A stretch of DNA of 64,000 bases from Planctomycetota bacterium (GTDB lineage Bacteria > Planctomycetota > PUPC01 > DSUN01): positions 1 to 64,000 of the forward strand of contig DAOOIT010000004.1 of assembly GCA_035384565.1 (NCBI GenBank). Reading direction: 5' to 3'. The position numbers and the translations under genes are program-made. Below, piece by piece: positions 46,146 to 54,839 of this stretch (the stretch's first letter is position 1; every line of letters begins with the position of its first letter). The notes beneath the pieces were generated by a model, which saw nothing but the letters and a program-made list of their open reading frames with translations, was not told where the DNA came from and made no database searches.

Positions 46146-46928
46146 ATGGCGGAACAGGGCGGCCTCTTCGACGCGATGCACCGCCAGCGGCCCGAGGCGG
46201 TGCGCCCGCCGCGCGAGCCGGGCGCCTTCGACCGCGCGACGTGGCTGGCGCTCGGCCTCGGCGGGGCGCTGGCCGGCGTGTGCCTGGCCGTGCCGTGGCT
46301 GCGCTTCGCCCTCAGCTACCTCACCATCCTCATCCACGAGCTGGGCCACGCCGTCGTCGGCTGGCTGTTCGGCTATCCCTCGATCCCCGCGTTCGACTTC
46401 ACCTACGGGGGCGGCATCACCACGGCGCAAGCCCGGTCGCGGCTCCTCCTGGGCTTCGCCTACGTGCTGTGGGCGGCGCTCGTCGCCGCAAACTGGCGGG
46501 ACCGCCGACGGCTCGCCGCGTCGCTCGCGGGGCTGGGGCTGTTCATCGCCTGCGCGCACACCGCGGCCCACCAGGCGATCATCCTGTTCATGGGCCACGG
46601 CGCCGAGCTGGCCATTGCCGGCGTGTTCCTCTACCGGGCCATGAGCGGCAGCACCGTCGTCCACGAGGCCGAACACACGCTTTACGCCCTGTGCGGCTTC
46701 TTCATCGTGTTCTCGGACATCGCGTTCGCGTATCGGCTGTGGACGAGTCCCGCCGAGCGTGCGGCCTACGGCGCCGCGAAGGGAGGCGGGCACTGGATGG
46801 ACTTCAGCCAGCTCGCGCGGCAACTCGGCCTCGGGCTGCCGACGGTGGCGTTTCTCTTCCTGCTCGGCTGCCTGCTGCCCGTGGCCCTCAGCGTCCTCGC
46901 CCATCGCGGCTACGGCCGCCGAGGCTGA
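46146..46928 (+). CDS. M50-like HELGH integral membrane protein
   Basis: 260 residues with about five or six transmembrane helices. The metalloprotease-like motif ILIHELGHAVVGWLFG (His64, Glu65, His68) lies in the second helix, as in site-2-protease-type M50 peptidases. A clear second M50 motif (NxxPxxxxDG-like) is not visible, so it may be an M50-superfamily member without regulated proteolysis. The conserved VVHEAEHTLYALCGF helix supplies another HExEH-like group. It follows the DUF2961 stop by 18 nt and probably shares its mRNA. It ends 14 nt from the convergent HzsA-like gene. Confidence 0.75.
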   Translation: MAEQGGLFDAMHRQRPEAVRPPREPGAFDRATWLALGLGGALAGVCLAVPWLRFALSYLTILIHELGHAVVGWLFGYPSIPAFDFTYGGGITTAQARSRLLLGFAYVLWAALVAANWRDRRRLAASLAGLGLFIACAHTAAHQAIILFMGHGAELAIAGVFLYRAMSGSTVVHEAEHTLYALCGFFIVFSDIAFAYRLWTSPAERAAYGAAKGGGHWMDFSQLARQLGLGLPTVAFLFLLGCLLPVALSVLAHRGYGRRG

Positions 46929-46942
46929 GCCAGGCGGGCTCC

Positions 46943-49900
46943 TCACTCCAGCGTGGGCTTGGCGATGCCGCCGGTGAGCTGCACCTGACCGCCCTCTTTC
47001 TCGAAGACGCCGTAGAACATCGAGACGCAGTCGAGCCAGAGGGTCAGCCGGCGGAAGTCCTCGGCCGAGAGCTTGAGGTCGTGGTGGCCCTTCTCGAGCA
47101 TCTCGAAGAGCTTCGAGCCGCGCGCGCCAAACTGGCCGGGCGTGGTGCGATAGCCGTCCTTGTAGGTCGTGTAGCCGTACCGCACGAGGGTGTTGTACGA
47201 GGCGTACCAGTTGCGGATGAGCGGCTCCTTGGTGAGGTTGGGCGCGCCCTTGTCCTTGTTCTTCGTGTGGCACGGCACGCAATTGCGGTCGAGCACGGGC
47301 TGCACGAGGCGCGGATAGCTGAAGGGGTTCGAGCCGTCCACGTCGGGGGTGAGCTTCGAAGGCTCGCGGCGGAGGGCGAGCGGGGCGGCGCGCGTGGCGT
47401 CGGGCGCGCGGCCCTGGGTCTCGTGGCAGCCCTGGCACGAGAGCCTCTCGCCCGGCAAGAGATAGGTGGCCGACCGCATAGACTGGACGGCGAGGCCGCG
47501 CTCGTCGAGGGCCTGGAAAAAGAGCTCGACGTTTGCGGGCACGGTGAAGTGCGCGCTGCCGTCGGCCTCGACCGGCACGGTGCCGAGCACGTAGCGGCAG
47601 GGGACGACCGAGTCGCCGGCCTCGGGCAGGCGCACGCCGGTCTCGTGGGGCGGGCCGCCGGAGGGAACGGACATGGGGAGGACCTGGAGGACGCGGAGGG
47701 CGGTGATCTTGGTGCCTTCGGGCCAGGGGCGGCGGCTGTCGTAGACGTTGAGCACGGTGAGCGTGGCCTCGGGCTTCGCGTGGTTGCCCTCGGCCAGGTG
47801 CGGGGCGGTGGTGGTGCGGCGGTGCGGCGAGGCGATCTCGATCGTCTCGAGCGGCTTGGGCCGCGGCACGAGCGGGATGGGGCTCAGGCACGCGATGTCG
47901 GGGTCGCGGTAGAGCAGTTCCTTGTTTCCAAAAGAGTCCACGAGGTAGATGCCGTAGTTGCCGGGCAGGTACGAGCTGCCCTGAAGGGCGGCGTTGCCGC
48001 GCATCAGGGAGTCGTAGACGCACAGGTAGAAGTCCTCGCTGAGGGGCCAAGCGGTGCCGTAGACCTGCTGGCCGCCCTGGCTCTCGGGGAAGCCGACCTC
48101 GGGGGTGAGGCGGCGGATGGGGCCCATCGCGTCGTCGTCGGGGGTGCGGGGGTCAATGAGGACGAGCGAGCCGTAGGCCTGACCGTGGTGGGGGGCGGCG
48201 GTGGCGACGAACTTGTGGGAGTTGGGGATGGCGCGGATGTCCACCTCCATGTCGGGCCGCGCGTTGCGGGGTGCGAAGTTGCCGTGCACGGCGCGGCTGT
48301 CGCGGCCGTCCAGCGTGGTGATCCAGGGCAGGTGGGCGGTGCAGCCGTGGCGGTCCACGTAGTCCCAGCGGGTGTAGATGATGCGGCCGTCATGGGTCAC
48401 GCTGGGGTGCCACTCGTTGGTCTCGTGGGGGCTGAGGCAGCGCATGTCGGAGCCGTCGGCGGCCATGTCGTAGAGGGTGTAGGTGGGGCACACGCGGCCG
48501 CAGCGCAGGTAGCCGCCGCGGCGCTCGGAGATGAAGGCGATGCGGCCGTTCGGCAGCCAGCAGGGGTCGAAGTCGTTGAACGTGCCGTCGGTGAGCTGCT
48601 CGAGGCCGGTGCCGTCGGTGTTCACCTTGAAAATGTGCCAGGCCCAGCCCGGGTCCCAGTGGCCCCTCGAGGCGTCGGTGTGGCTCTCGTGGGTGGGCCG
48701 GCCCTTGCACTCGACGAAGGCGAAGGCGATCTGCCTGGCGTCGAAGGAGAGGTCGGGGGAGAGGAACGAGCCGCCCTGGGCCTCGGGGCCGCTGCGGCCG
48801 CCGCCGCCGTCGTACGAGGCGCGGGGCTGGTTGGGGGGGCCGCCGAGGAGCTTCTGGCCCTTGAGGCGGCCCTTCTCGACCACCGAGTTGGCCAGTACGT
48901 CCTGCACCGTGGGCTTGGGGCCGAAGGGGTCCTTCAGGATGTAGAGTCCGCCGCCGGGATGCGCGGTGATGCCGTAGTACTGGTCGCACATGTGGCTGTA
49001 GAGCGAGCGGTGGTGTTTGATGAAGAGCAGCTTGTCGAAAGAGAGCAGGGGGTTGGCGAAGGCGGCCTGGCGGCGGATGCGGCAGGCCTGGGTGTAGAGG
49101 GCGTAGCGCGCGGCGGCGCACGCGGGGTCAATCCTGGCGCTGGCGGCCTGGAGGTCAGCGACTTGCTGCTCGAGACCAGCCAGAACCTCCCGCAGGTTCG
49201 CAACCTGCGGGAGATTGCTCTTGAGGTGGGCGAGGAGTGCCGCGGTGCGGCGCAGCACCACGTCGGCCGGGTCGCGGTCGGCCTCGGCGATGAGGGATTT
49301 GGGGCGATGGGCCTCGGGGGCGACGCGGGCGAAGTGGCCCTTGTTGGCCAGGTCGGCCTGGAGGGTGGCGAACTGGGCCTGCCACTCGGCCACCATCTCG
49401 GGCGCAGGCGGGGCGGCGGCCATCTCCTGCACGCTGGCGTAGCCGAGGCGGATGGCCTGCCAGAGGCCGGCCACCTTGTCGCGTAGCTCGGGCACCTGCT
49501 GGAGGGCCGCCTCGTCGCCCTTGAGTACGCGGTCGGCCAAGCCGGCCCAGAGCTGCTCGTTCTCGGCGACCTGCCGGAGCAGCGCGTCCTTGTCGGCGTA
49601 GCGTCTGGGGAAGGCGGTGGCGAGGGCCTCGATGGATGGGCGCAGCGTGGCGAGGTCTATGTCGCCGAGCGCGGCGAGGGACTGGCCGTAGCGGGCGGCC
49701 CTGGCGGCCAGGTCGCGCCAGCGGGAGTCGTCGGCGGGCGTCTTGGCGGCGGCGAGGGCGGCGAGGTCCTTCTCCATGGCCTGTCGGACCGGGGCGAGGC
49801 GAATCGTGGCGACGGCGGCCAGCACGTCGCGCTGGGCGCAGGCGCGGGCGTAGAGGTCCAGCCAGCGGGCGTCGCCGGCGGGGGCGGCCTTGAGCAGGTC

Positions 49901-50731
49901 GGCGATCTCCCTGCGCAGCGGCTCGCCGCTGGCGCCGAGGCCGACGACCACGCGGTTGAACGTGCCGTACTCGAGCTGCGGCCCCTTGCGGTCGCCGAAC
50001 CAGGCGAGGTGCTGGCCGCGGGCGAGGTCCTTCGTCAGCCAGGCGGCCTGGGCGGGGAAATCGGCGGCGAGGCGCTGCCAGAGAGCGGGCAGAATGTCCC
50101 TCGTGCCCGACAGCACCTGGAAGCGGGCCACGCCGGTGGCCCGGTGGGCGTCCATGCCCACCCAGGCCTCGAAGCGTTCGTACTGGCCGTCGAGGAGGTA
50201 GGCCACGTCGCTGTTCGAGTGCACCCAGATGCCGTGCTGGAACTTGCGCTCGCCGATCTGGAGGGGGTGGTTCTCCCAGTTCTTGTCGCGGAGGAGCTGG
50301 CCCCAGCCGACCGTGACGGCGAGGGGCTTGAGGGTGCTGAGGCGGGTCTCCTTGCCGGCCTTGTCAATCAGGCGGGCGTCGCCCCAGATATGGCAGTTGC
50401 CGCCGCCGTGTTCGAGCGTGGCCACCAGGCGCATCACGCGCAGCCCCGCCACGTTCACCGACACCTGCGCGCCCGGGCCGTCGCCCGCGACCGAGCCGCT
50501 GTCCCACGGCGTGAAGTCGCCCGCGCCCTGGGCCTTGTTCGCGTCGGCGAGCCAGACGAGGTAGTTGGCGCGCGTGGCGGCCATCGTGTCGGCCCAGGTG
50601 GCCTTCTTGGCGTAGATCTCGCCCTGGTGAGGCGCGTGGCGTTCTTCGAGGGCCAGGCCCGGGTCCTGGGCGGCGAAGGCGGCGGATGGCAGAAGGGTCG
50701 CTGCCCACAGGCACGCTGCAAGGCGGCTCAT
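46943..50731 (-). CDS. NPCBM / hydrazine-synthase-alpha-like multidomain protein with CxxCH motifs
   Basis: 1262 residues. Signal peptide about 1-20. An NPCBM carbohydrate-binding domain lies at about 110-235 (HGIWVHSNSDVAYLL, FEAWVGMD). A helical linker region of about 300 residues follows. Next is a TolB/HzsA-like beta-propeller (about 650-1000) with FNDFDPCWLPNGRIAFISER and ETNEWHPSVTHDGRIIYTRW. The C-terminus has two c-type haem motifs: CQGCH near 1098 and CVPCH near 1150. Proteins of this design are widespread in non-anammox planctomycetes, so this is not evidence of hydrazine metabolism. A palindromic repeat encodes NLPQVANLREV in the linker. The ATG at 50731 follows GGGAG. Confidence 0.85.
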   Translation of the reverse strand: MSRLAACLWAATLLPSAAFAAQDPGLALEERHAPHQGEIYAKKATWADTMAATRANYLVWLADANKAQGAGDFTPWDSGSVAGDGPGAQVSVNVAGLRVMRLVATLEHGGGNCHIWGDARLIDKAGKETRLSTLKPLAVTVGWGQLLRDKNWENHPLQIGERKFQHGIWVHSNSDVAYLLDGQYERFEAWVGMDAHRATGVARFQVLSGTRDILPALWQRLAADFPAQAAWLTKDLARGQHLAWFGDRKGPQLEYGTFNRVVVGLGASGEPLRREIADLLKAAPAGDARWLDLYARACAQRDVLAAVATIRLAPVRQAMEKDLAALAAAKTPADDSRWRDLAARAARYGQSLAALGDIDLATLRPSIEALATAFPRRYADKDALLRQVAENEQLWAGLADRVLKGDEAALQQVPELRDKVAGLWQAIRLGYASVQEMAAAPPAPEMVAEWQAQFATLQADLANKGHFARVAPEAHRPKSLIAEADRDPADVVLRRTAALLAHLKSNLPQVANLREVLAGLEQQVADLQAASARIDPACAAARYALYTQACRIRRQAAFANPLLSFDKLLFIKHHRSLYSHMCDQYYGITAHPGGGLYILKDPFGPKPTVQDVLANSVVEKGRLKGQKLLGGPPNQPRASYDGGGGRSGPEAQGGSFLSPDLSFDARQIAFAFVECKGRPTHESHTDASRGHWDPGWAWHIFKVNTDGTGLEQLTDGTFNDFDPCWLPNGRIAFISERRGGYLRCGRVCPTYTLYDMAADGSDMRCLSPHETNEWHPSVTHDGRIIYTRWDYVDRHGCTAHLPWITTLDGRDSRAVHGNFAPRNARPDMEVDIRAIPNSHKFVATAAPHHGQAYGSLVLIDPRTPDDDAMGPIRRLTPEVGFPESQGGQQVYGTAWPLSEDFYLCVYDSLMRGNAALQGSSYLPGNYGIYLVDSFGNKELLYRDPDIACLSPIPLVPRPKPLETIEIASPHRRTTTAPHLAEGNHAKPEATLTVLNVYDSRRPWPEGTKITALRVLQVLPMSVPSGGPPHETGVRLPEAGDSVVPCRYVLGTVPVEADGSAHFTVPANVELFFQALDERGLAVQSMRSATYLLPGERLSCQGCHETQGRAPDATRAAPLALRREPSKLTPDVDGSNPFSYPRLVQPVLDRNCVPCHTKNKDKGAPNLTKEPLIRNWYASYNTLVRYGYTTYKDGYRTTPGQFGARGSKLFEMLEKGHHDLKLSAEDFRRLTLWLDCVSMFYGVFEKEGGQVQLTGGIAKPTLE
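49184..49216. repeat. Palindromic repeat inside the HzsA-like gene
   Basis: 15-bp arms (49184-49198 and 49202-49216), 14 of 15 pairing, 3-nt loop. It encodes NLPQVANLREV in frame within a helical linker. Confidence 0.8.
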
Positions 50732-50756
50732 TGCGGTCTCCCGATGAACGGTAGGA

Positions 50757-50857
50757 GATGGATGGATGATTGGATAGCCGGATGGGTGGTGAAGCGGCGC
50801 GTTCCTGCCGGCCTCCGCTCTCTCACCCATCCACTCATCCACCCATCCATTCATCCA
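50757..50857. repeat. Inverted GGATG/CATCC tract
   Basis: Left half 50757-50789 (GGATGGATGATTGG...), right half 50824-50857 (CACCCATCCACTCATCC...). It lies between two minus-strand genes. Confidence 0.75.
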
Positions 50858-50870
50858 GTTCTGCCGGCCC

Positions 50871-51911
50871 CTATTCCCCCATCTCGATCACGGTGATCGT
50901 ATGGGGCGGATCGGTCTTGTTGCCCGCGAGCGGCAAGTCAATGTTCGAGACGTACAGCCTGGTGCCGCGGATGCAAGGCTCGGATGGCCGGTCGAGCCGC
51001 CCCTGGGCGCCCGTGGAGTTGCCGTTCCTGGCGATGGTGGTGACCGCGCCCGTCTTGGGGTTCACCTTGTGGACCGCGTTGCCGAGGAAGTCGGCGATGT
51101 AGACCTCGCCCGTCTTGGGGTGCACCTTCATGCCATCGCACGAGAGCATGCCCTGGCCGCGCGCGACCAGGGTGTGGCCGCTGAGCTTGCCGTCGGGGCC
51201 GAAGGTGAACACCTCGAGCTTCGCATCGCCGAAGTTGCACACGTACATCGCGCCGTCGGGGCCGAAGCCCATGCCATTGGCGCCCACCCACTTCATGTTC
51301 TCGGTCTTCATCCGCGCGCACACATGCGGGTCGTCGCCGCCGGGCTTCAGCGCGATCGGCCGGGCAGGGTCGAGCTCGGAGAGCTTGAAGCGATAGACGC
51401 CGCTTCGCATCGGGGGCGTGGGGTCGGTGCTGAACTTGCTCTCGGTGACGTACACACTGTCGCCGTGGCAGACGACGGCGTTGGCCGAGAGCAGCCCCGT
51501 GACCAGCGCCTCGACCCTCTCGGCCTTGCCGTCCTTCATCACCACGCGCATCAGGCGGCTCTTGTAGTCGGGGGTGGTGAACGACTGATTGTCGGCGAAA
51601 TAGATGTGGCCGTCGGGACCCACGTCTATGCCCAGCGGGCCACAAGGCTTCTTGGTCTCGGGGTGCTCGGGCAGCTTCACCACCTCGCTGATCTTGTCAT
51701 CCTTGTCAATCTTCAGGATGAACGCCCCCGGCGCCGTGTCGTTGACGTTCGGGCACGAGAGCAGGATGTTGCCCTCCTTGTCCAGTGCCATGCCGTCGGG
51801 GGTGTTGTAGTTGCCCGTCAGTTCGATGGCCGAGAGGTTGGCAGGGACGACCGACCTGGCGCAACCCACGGCGAGCAGCCCCAGCACCGCCACCGCCAGC
51901 CGCTTCTTCAC
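50871..51911 (-). CDS. SMP-30/NHL-type beta-propeller lipoprotein
   Basis: 346 residues, lipobox LLAVGC. Repeated blade motifs are PDGMALDKEGNILLS, GPLGIDVGPDGHIYFADN, GANGMGFGPDGAMYVCN and KTGEVYIADFLGNAVH, typical of the SMP-30/gluconolactonase/NHL beta-propeller superfamily. It is a paralogue of the protein at 57148-58218. The two flank the catabolic cluster at 52067-57122, and this one is divergent from the first dehydrogenase gene, so a role in handling the same sugar or lactone outside the cytoplasm is plausible but unproven. Confidence 0.85.
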   Translation of the reverse strand: MKKRLAVAVLGLLAVGCARSVVPANLSAIELTGNYNTPDGMALDKEGNILLSCPNVNDTAPGAFILKIDKDDKISEVVKLPEHPETKKPCGPLGIDVGPDGHIYFADNQSFTTPDYKSRLMRVVMKDGKAERVEALVTGLLSANAVVCHGDSVYVTESKFSTDPTPPMRSGVYRFKLSELDPARPIALKPGGDDPHVCARMKTENMKWVGANGMGFGPDGAMYVCNFGDAKLEVFTFGPDGKLSGHTLVARGQGMLSCDGMKVHPKTGEVYIADFLGNAVHKVNPKTGAVTTIARNGNSTGAQGRLDRPSEPCIRGTRLYVSNIDLPLAGNKTDPPHTITVIEMGE

Positions 51912-51961
51912 CGCAGAGTCCTCCGAAGAGATACAACGGGCGCACCCTCACACCTACCTCG

Positions 51962-51990
51962 ATGGTAACCAGCGAGCGGGGGGCTGTCAA
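51962..51990 (-). promoter_or_regulatory. Promoter of the 50871-51911 lipoprotein
   Basis: Read on the minus strand: TTGACA (51990-51985), 17 bp, TACCAT (51967-51962). Confidence 0.65.
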
Positions 51991-52000
51991 GCGGACCTCC

Positions 52001-52029
52001 TTGCAGGAATCGCGGACTTCGTGTAGCCT
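52001..52029 (+). promoter_or_regulatory. Promoter of the catabolic cluster
   Basis: TTGCAG at 52001-52006, 17 bp, TAGCCT at 52024-52029. The -35 boxes of the two divergent promoters are only 10 bp apart, suggesting joint control. Confidence 0.5.
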
Positions 52030-52066
52030 ATGAAGCATCGCACATTCGCTCGGCAAGGAGGCAGGC

Positions 52067-52840
52067 ATGGAATTCAGCGGGAAGACCGCGCTGGTCACGG
52101 GCGCCGCCGGCGCCATCGGCAAGGGGATCGCAGCGGCACTGGTCCAGGGCGGCGCGCGCGTGTTCGTCACCGATCTCAAGCAGGAGGCGGTGGACGCCGC
52201 CCTGAACGAGGTGGGCGCGGGCGCGCTGGGCCTGGCCGCCGACGTGACGGATGAGGCGCAGGTCAAGGCCGTCGTCGCCGCCGCGGCCAATGCCTTCGGC
52301 AACCAGGTGGACATCCTGGTGAACGTCGCAGGCATCGTGGGCCAGGGCAGAGTGGAGGAGCTCACGGCCGAGCAGTGGGACGCTGTGTTCGCCGTGAACT
52401 GCAAGGGCACGTTTCTGTTCTGCAAGCACGTGGTGCCGCTGATGAGGGCCCGGAAGTACGGGAAGATCATCAACTTCTCGTCGAAGTCGGGCAAGACCGG
52501 CTCGGCCCTGATGAGCCACTACTCGGCCGCCAAGGCGGCCATTATCGGCTTCACCCAGGCCCTGGCCTACGAACTGGCCGACTCGAACATCAACGTCAAC
52601 TGCCTGTGCCCCGGGATCGTGCTCGCGACCGGCGTGTGGAGCCACGTGTCGGCCGGCTATGTCAAGAACCTCGGGCTGCCGAAGGAGGAAGTGATCAAGA
52701 AGTTCACCTCCAAGGTGCCCCTCGGCCGCCTCGCCGCGATCAAGGATGTCGTCGCCGTGACGCTCTTCCTGGCCTCGGAAGGCGCAGACTACATGACCGG
52801 GCAGGCGATCAATGTCACCGGGGGTCGCGAGATGCACTGA
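52067..52840 (+). CDS. Short-chain dehydrogenase/reductase
   Basis: 257 residues, classical SDR: nucleotide-binding TGAAGAIGKG at the N-terminus, an NAG-equivalent NVAGIVG, a catalytic serine within INFSSKSG and YSAAK for the Tyr/Lys pair, and the C-terminal YMTGQAINVTGG. The acidic residue after the second strand (VTDLK) favours NAD over NADP. It probably oxidises a sugar alcohol or hydroxy-acid. First gene of the plus-strand cluster; promoter at 52001-52029. Confidence 0.92.
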   Translation: MEFSGKTALVTGAAGAIGKGIAAALVQGGARVFVTDLKQEAVDAALNEVGAGALGLAADVTDEAQVKAVVAAAANAFGNQVDILVNVAGIVGQGRVEELTAEQWDAVFAVNCKGTFLFCKHVVPLMRARKYGKIINFSSKSGKTGSALMSHYSAAKAAIIGFTQALAYELADSNINVNCLCPGIVLATGVWSHVSAGYVKNLGLPKEEVIKKFTSKVPLGRLAAIKDVVAVTLFLASEGADYMTGQAINVTGGREMH

Positions 52841-52849
52841 GAGAGGAGG

Positions 52850-52931
52850 AATGGATGGGTGGATGGGTGGATGAGTGAAGGAGCAAGTCTGATCCTCCCT
52901 TTCATCCATACATCCAATCATCCATTCATCC
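52850..52931. repeat. Inverted GGATG/CATCC tract
   Basis: Left half 52850-52878, right half 52901-52931; it ends 25 nt before deoC. Could fold in the operon mRNA between SDR and deoC. Confidence 0.75.
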
Positions 52932-52956
52932 CCCAACGAGCTGAGGAGATCCGCCC

Positions 52957-53640
52957 ATGTTCACAAGAGAGCAAGTTGCCAAAGTGATTGACCACGCCGT
53001 GCTCAAGCCGGTCGCCACGGATGCCGATGTGCGGGCGAACGCGAAGATGTGCGTCGAGCGGGGCGTGGGGAACTTCTGCGTGCGGCCGACCGATGTGGCC
53101 GCCGCGGTGAAGGCGGTGCGCGGCAGCCACACCACGGTGGCCTGCGTCGTCGGCTTCCCCCACGGCTCGAACCGCACCGAGGTGAAAGCCCTCGAGGCCC
53201 GGCTCGCCATCCAGGACGGCGCGACCGAGCTGGACATGGTGATGAACATCGGCAAGTTCCTCTCGGGCGACTACGCCTTCGTGCAGAAGGACATCGAGGC
53301 GGTGGTAGCCGAGGCCGCGCCCAAGGGCGTGCTGGTCAAGGTCATTCTCGAAACAAGCTACCTCACGCCCGAGCAGGTGGCCAAGGCCTGCCAGATCGCG
53401 GAGGCGGCGAGGGCCAACTTCGTGAAGACCTCGACCGGTTTCTCCGACGGCGGCGCCACGCCCGAGGTGATAGATATCATGTTGAAGACGGTGGGCAAGA
53501 CCATGGGCGTCAAGGCCTCGGGCGGCATCCGCTCGTGGGACACGGCCGTCGGCTACCTGCGGCAGGGCTGCAAGCGCCTCGGCGTCGGCTCCACCGAGAA
53601 GGTGCTCGACGGCGCGCCCGATGCCGGCGCCGGTTATTGA
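52957..53640 (+). CDS. deoC: Deoxyribose-phosphate aldolase
   Basis: 227 residues. A class I aldolase of the DeoC family, splitting 2-deoxyribose 5-phosphate (or a related phosphorylated sugar) into glyceraldehyde 3-phosphate and acetaldehyde. The Schiff-base Lys157 lies in VKTSTGF; partner residues are Asp93 in ELDMVMNIG and Lys186 in VKASGG. The N-terminal IDHAVLKP block is typical. Its place between dehydrogenases and a sugar kinase suggests a catabolic role, perhaps on a product other than nucleoside-derived deoxyribose. Confidence 0.93.
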   Translation: MFTREQVAKVIDHAVLKPVATDADVRANAKMCVERGVGNFCVRPTDVAAAVKAVRGSHTTVACVVGFPHGSNRTEVKALEARLAIQDGATELDMVMNIGKFLSGDYAFVQKDIEAVVAEAAPKGVLVKVILETSYLTPEQVAKACQIAEAARANFVKTSTGFSDGGATPEVIDIMLKTVGKTMGVKASGGIRSWDTAVGYLRQGCKRLGVGSTEKVLDGAPDAGAGY

Positions 53641-53650
53641 GCGGACGCCC

Positions 53651-53689
53651 CCAGTCGGACTCGTCGGACCAGTCAGACTAGTCGGACCC
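53651..53689 (+). repeat. GTCGGAC-phrase tract
   Basis: Short imperfect repeats of AGTCGGACTCGTCGGACCAG type in the gap between deoC and the dehydrogenase. Related to the GGAC tract at 28731-28820 but one-sided. Confidence 0.55.
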
Positions 53690-53694
53690 AAACC

Positions 53695-54735
53695 ATGATG
53701 AACGCCCTCATCTACCGCGGCCCCGGCGACATCCGCCTCGAGCAACTGCCCGCGCCCTCCTGCGGCGAGGCCGAAATCCGCGTGAAAGTGGACGCCTGCG
53801 CCGTGTGCGGCACCGACCTCAAGTCGTTCCTCCACGGCAACCCCAAGATCACGCCGCCCCGCATCATCGGCCACGAGTTCACCGGGATCATCCAGACCCG
53901 CGGCGGCGCCGTCAGCGGCTATGCCGTCGGCGAGCGGATCGTGATGGCCACGTCCGTCTCGTGTGGCCTGTGCGCCTACTGCCAGCGGGGCTGGACGAAT
54001 CTGTGCGCGGACATGGCCGCGATGGGCTTCCAGTACGAGGGCGGCATGGCCGGCTTCGTCACCGTGCCGAGCCGCGCAGTGCGCAACGGCCACGTCGTCA
54101 AAGTGCCCCAGACCGTGAAGCCCGAGCACGCGGCCCTCGCCGAGCCGCTGAGCTGCTGCGTCAACGCCGCCGAGAACTGCGGCGTCGCCAAGGGCGACAC
54201 CGTGGTGGTCGTGGGCGCGGGGCCGATGGGCATCATGAACGCCCTCGTCGCCCGCGAGTTCGGCGCCGCCAAGATCATCCTCGCCGAGATCAACGAGGCG
54301 CGGCTGCGGCAGGCCGAGGCATTCGGCTTCAACCGCCTCGTCAACCCTGCGAAGGACGACCTGGCGAAGGTGGTGAAACGCATGACGCGGGGCCTCGGGG
54401 CCGACGTGTGCATCGTCGCCGCGCCCGCCGCGCCGCCCCAGGAGCAGGCCCTCGGCCTCGTGCGCAAGCGGGGCGTCGTGTGCCTCTTCGCCTCGCTGCC
54501 CGCCGGCGGCAGCCTGCTCTCGATAGACAGCCGCCCCCTCCACTACAACGAGCTGCGCGTCGTCGGCACGAGCGACTCCACGCCCGCTCAAGTGAAGCGG
54601 GCGGTCGCCCTCATCGCCGGCGGCTCGGTGCCGGTGGACAAGCTGGCCACCCACGTGCTGCCGTTGGCTGACTTCCAGCGGGCCTTCGCCCTGATGCAGA
54701 GCGGGGAGTCGCTGAGGGTGGTGTTGACACCGTAG
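53695..54735 (+). CDS. Zinc-dependent medium-chain alcohol/polyol dehydrogenase
   Basis: 346 residues. Catalytic zinc ligands are in ACAVCGTDLK and IIGHEFTG. The structural zinc site is the four-Cys lobe beginning CGLCAYCQRGWTNLC. The Rossmann motif is VVVGAGPMGIMNALVA, with Glu in LAEIN suggesting NAD. It resembles sorbitol/threonine-dehydrogenase-like enzymes; the substrate is unknown. The start could be ATG 53695 or 53698; neither has a clear Shine-Dalgarno, and the repeat tract sits directly upstream. Part of the plus-strand cluster. Confidence 0.9.
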   Translation: MMNALIYRGPGDIRLEQLPAPSCGEAEIRVKVDACAVCGTDLKSFLHGNPKITPPRIIGHEFTGIIQTRGGAVSGYAVGERIVMATSVSCGLCAYCQRGWTNLCADMAAMGFQYEGGMAGFVTVPSRAVRNGHVVKVPQTVKPEHAALAEPLSCCVNAAENCGVAKGDTVVVVGAGPMGIMNALVAREFGAAKIILAEINEARLRQAEAFGFNRLVNPAKDDLAKVVKRMTRGLGADVCIVAAPAAPPQEQALGLVRKRGVVCLFASLPAGGSLLSIDSRPLHYNELRVVGTSDSTPAQVKRAVALIAGGSVPVDKLATHVLPLADFQRAFALMQSGESLRVVLTP

Positions 54736-54736
54736 A

Positions 54737-54823
54737 GGATGAGTGGATGAGTGGATGGGTGACAGAGTAGATGGTCTCAGTGTCCTCTCTCTTTCATCCA
54801 TTCCTCCACCCTTCCATTCATCC
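54737..54823. repeat. Inverted GGATG/CATCC tract
   Basis: Left half 54737-54761 (GGATGAGTGGATGAGTGG...), right half 54792-54823 (TTTCATCCATTCCTCC...). It begins 2 nt after the dehydrogenase stop. Confidence 0.75.
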
Positions 54824-54839
54824 CCGTTGGAGTTCCGAG

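Noticed and set aside
44856..48050. 1064-codon minus-strand frame opposite the DUF2961 gene
   Set aside because: It spans several real genes on both strands; shadow ORF.
46124..49486. 1120-codon plus-strand frame overlapping the HELGH gene and opposite the HzsA-like gene
   Set aside because: It crosses the convergent gene end at 46928-46943 without interruption and has low-complexity content.
46943..50731. Evidence for anammox (hydrazine synthase)
   Set aside because: Only the propeller region resembles HzsA. The protein has an NPCBM domain, and no HzsB/HzsC or hydrazine dehydrogenase genes are present.
50732..50854. N-terminal extension of the HzsA-like protein to 50854
   Set aside because: The extra 41 residues translate a GGATG/CATCC repeat tract, and the ATG at 50731 has a good RBS and begins a signal peptide.
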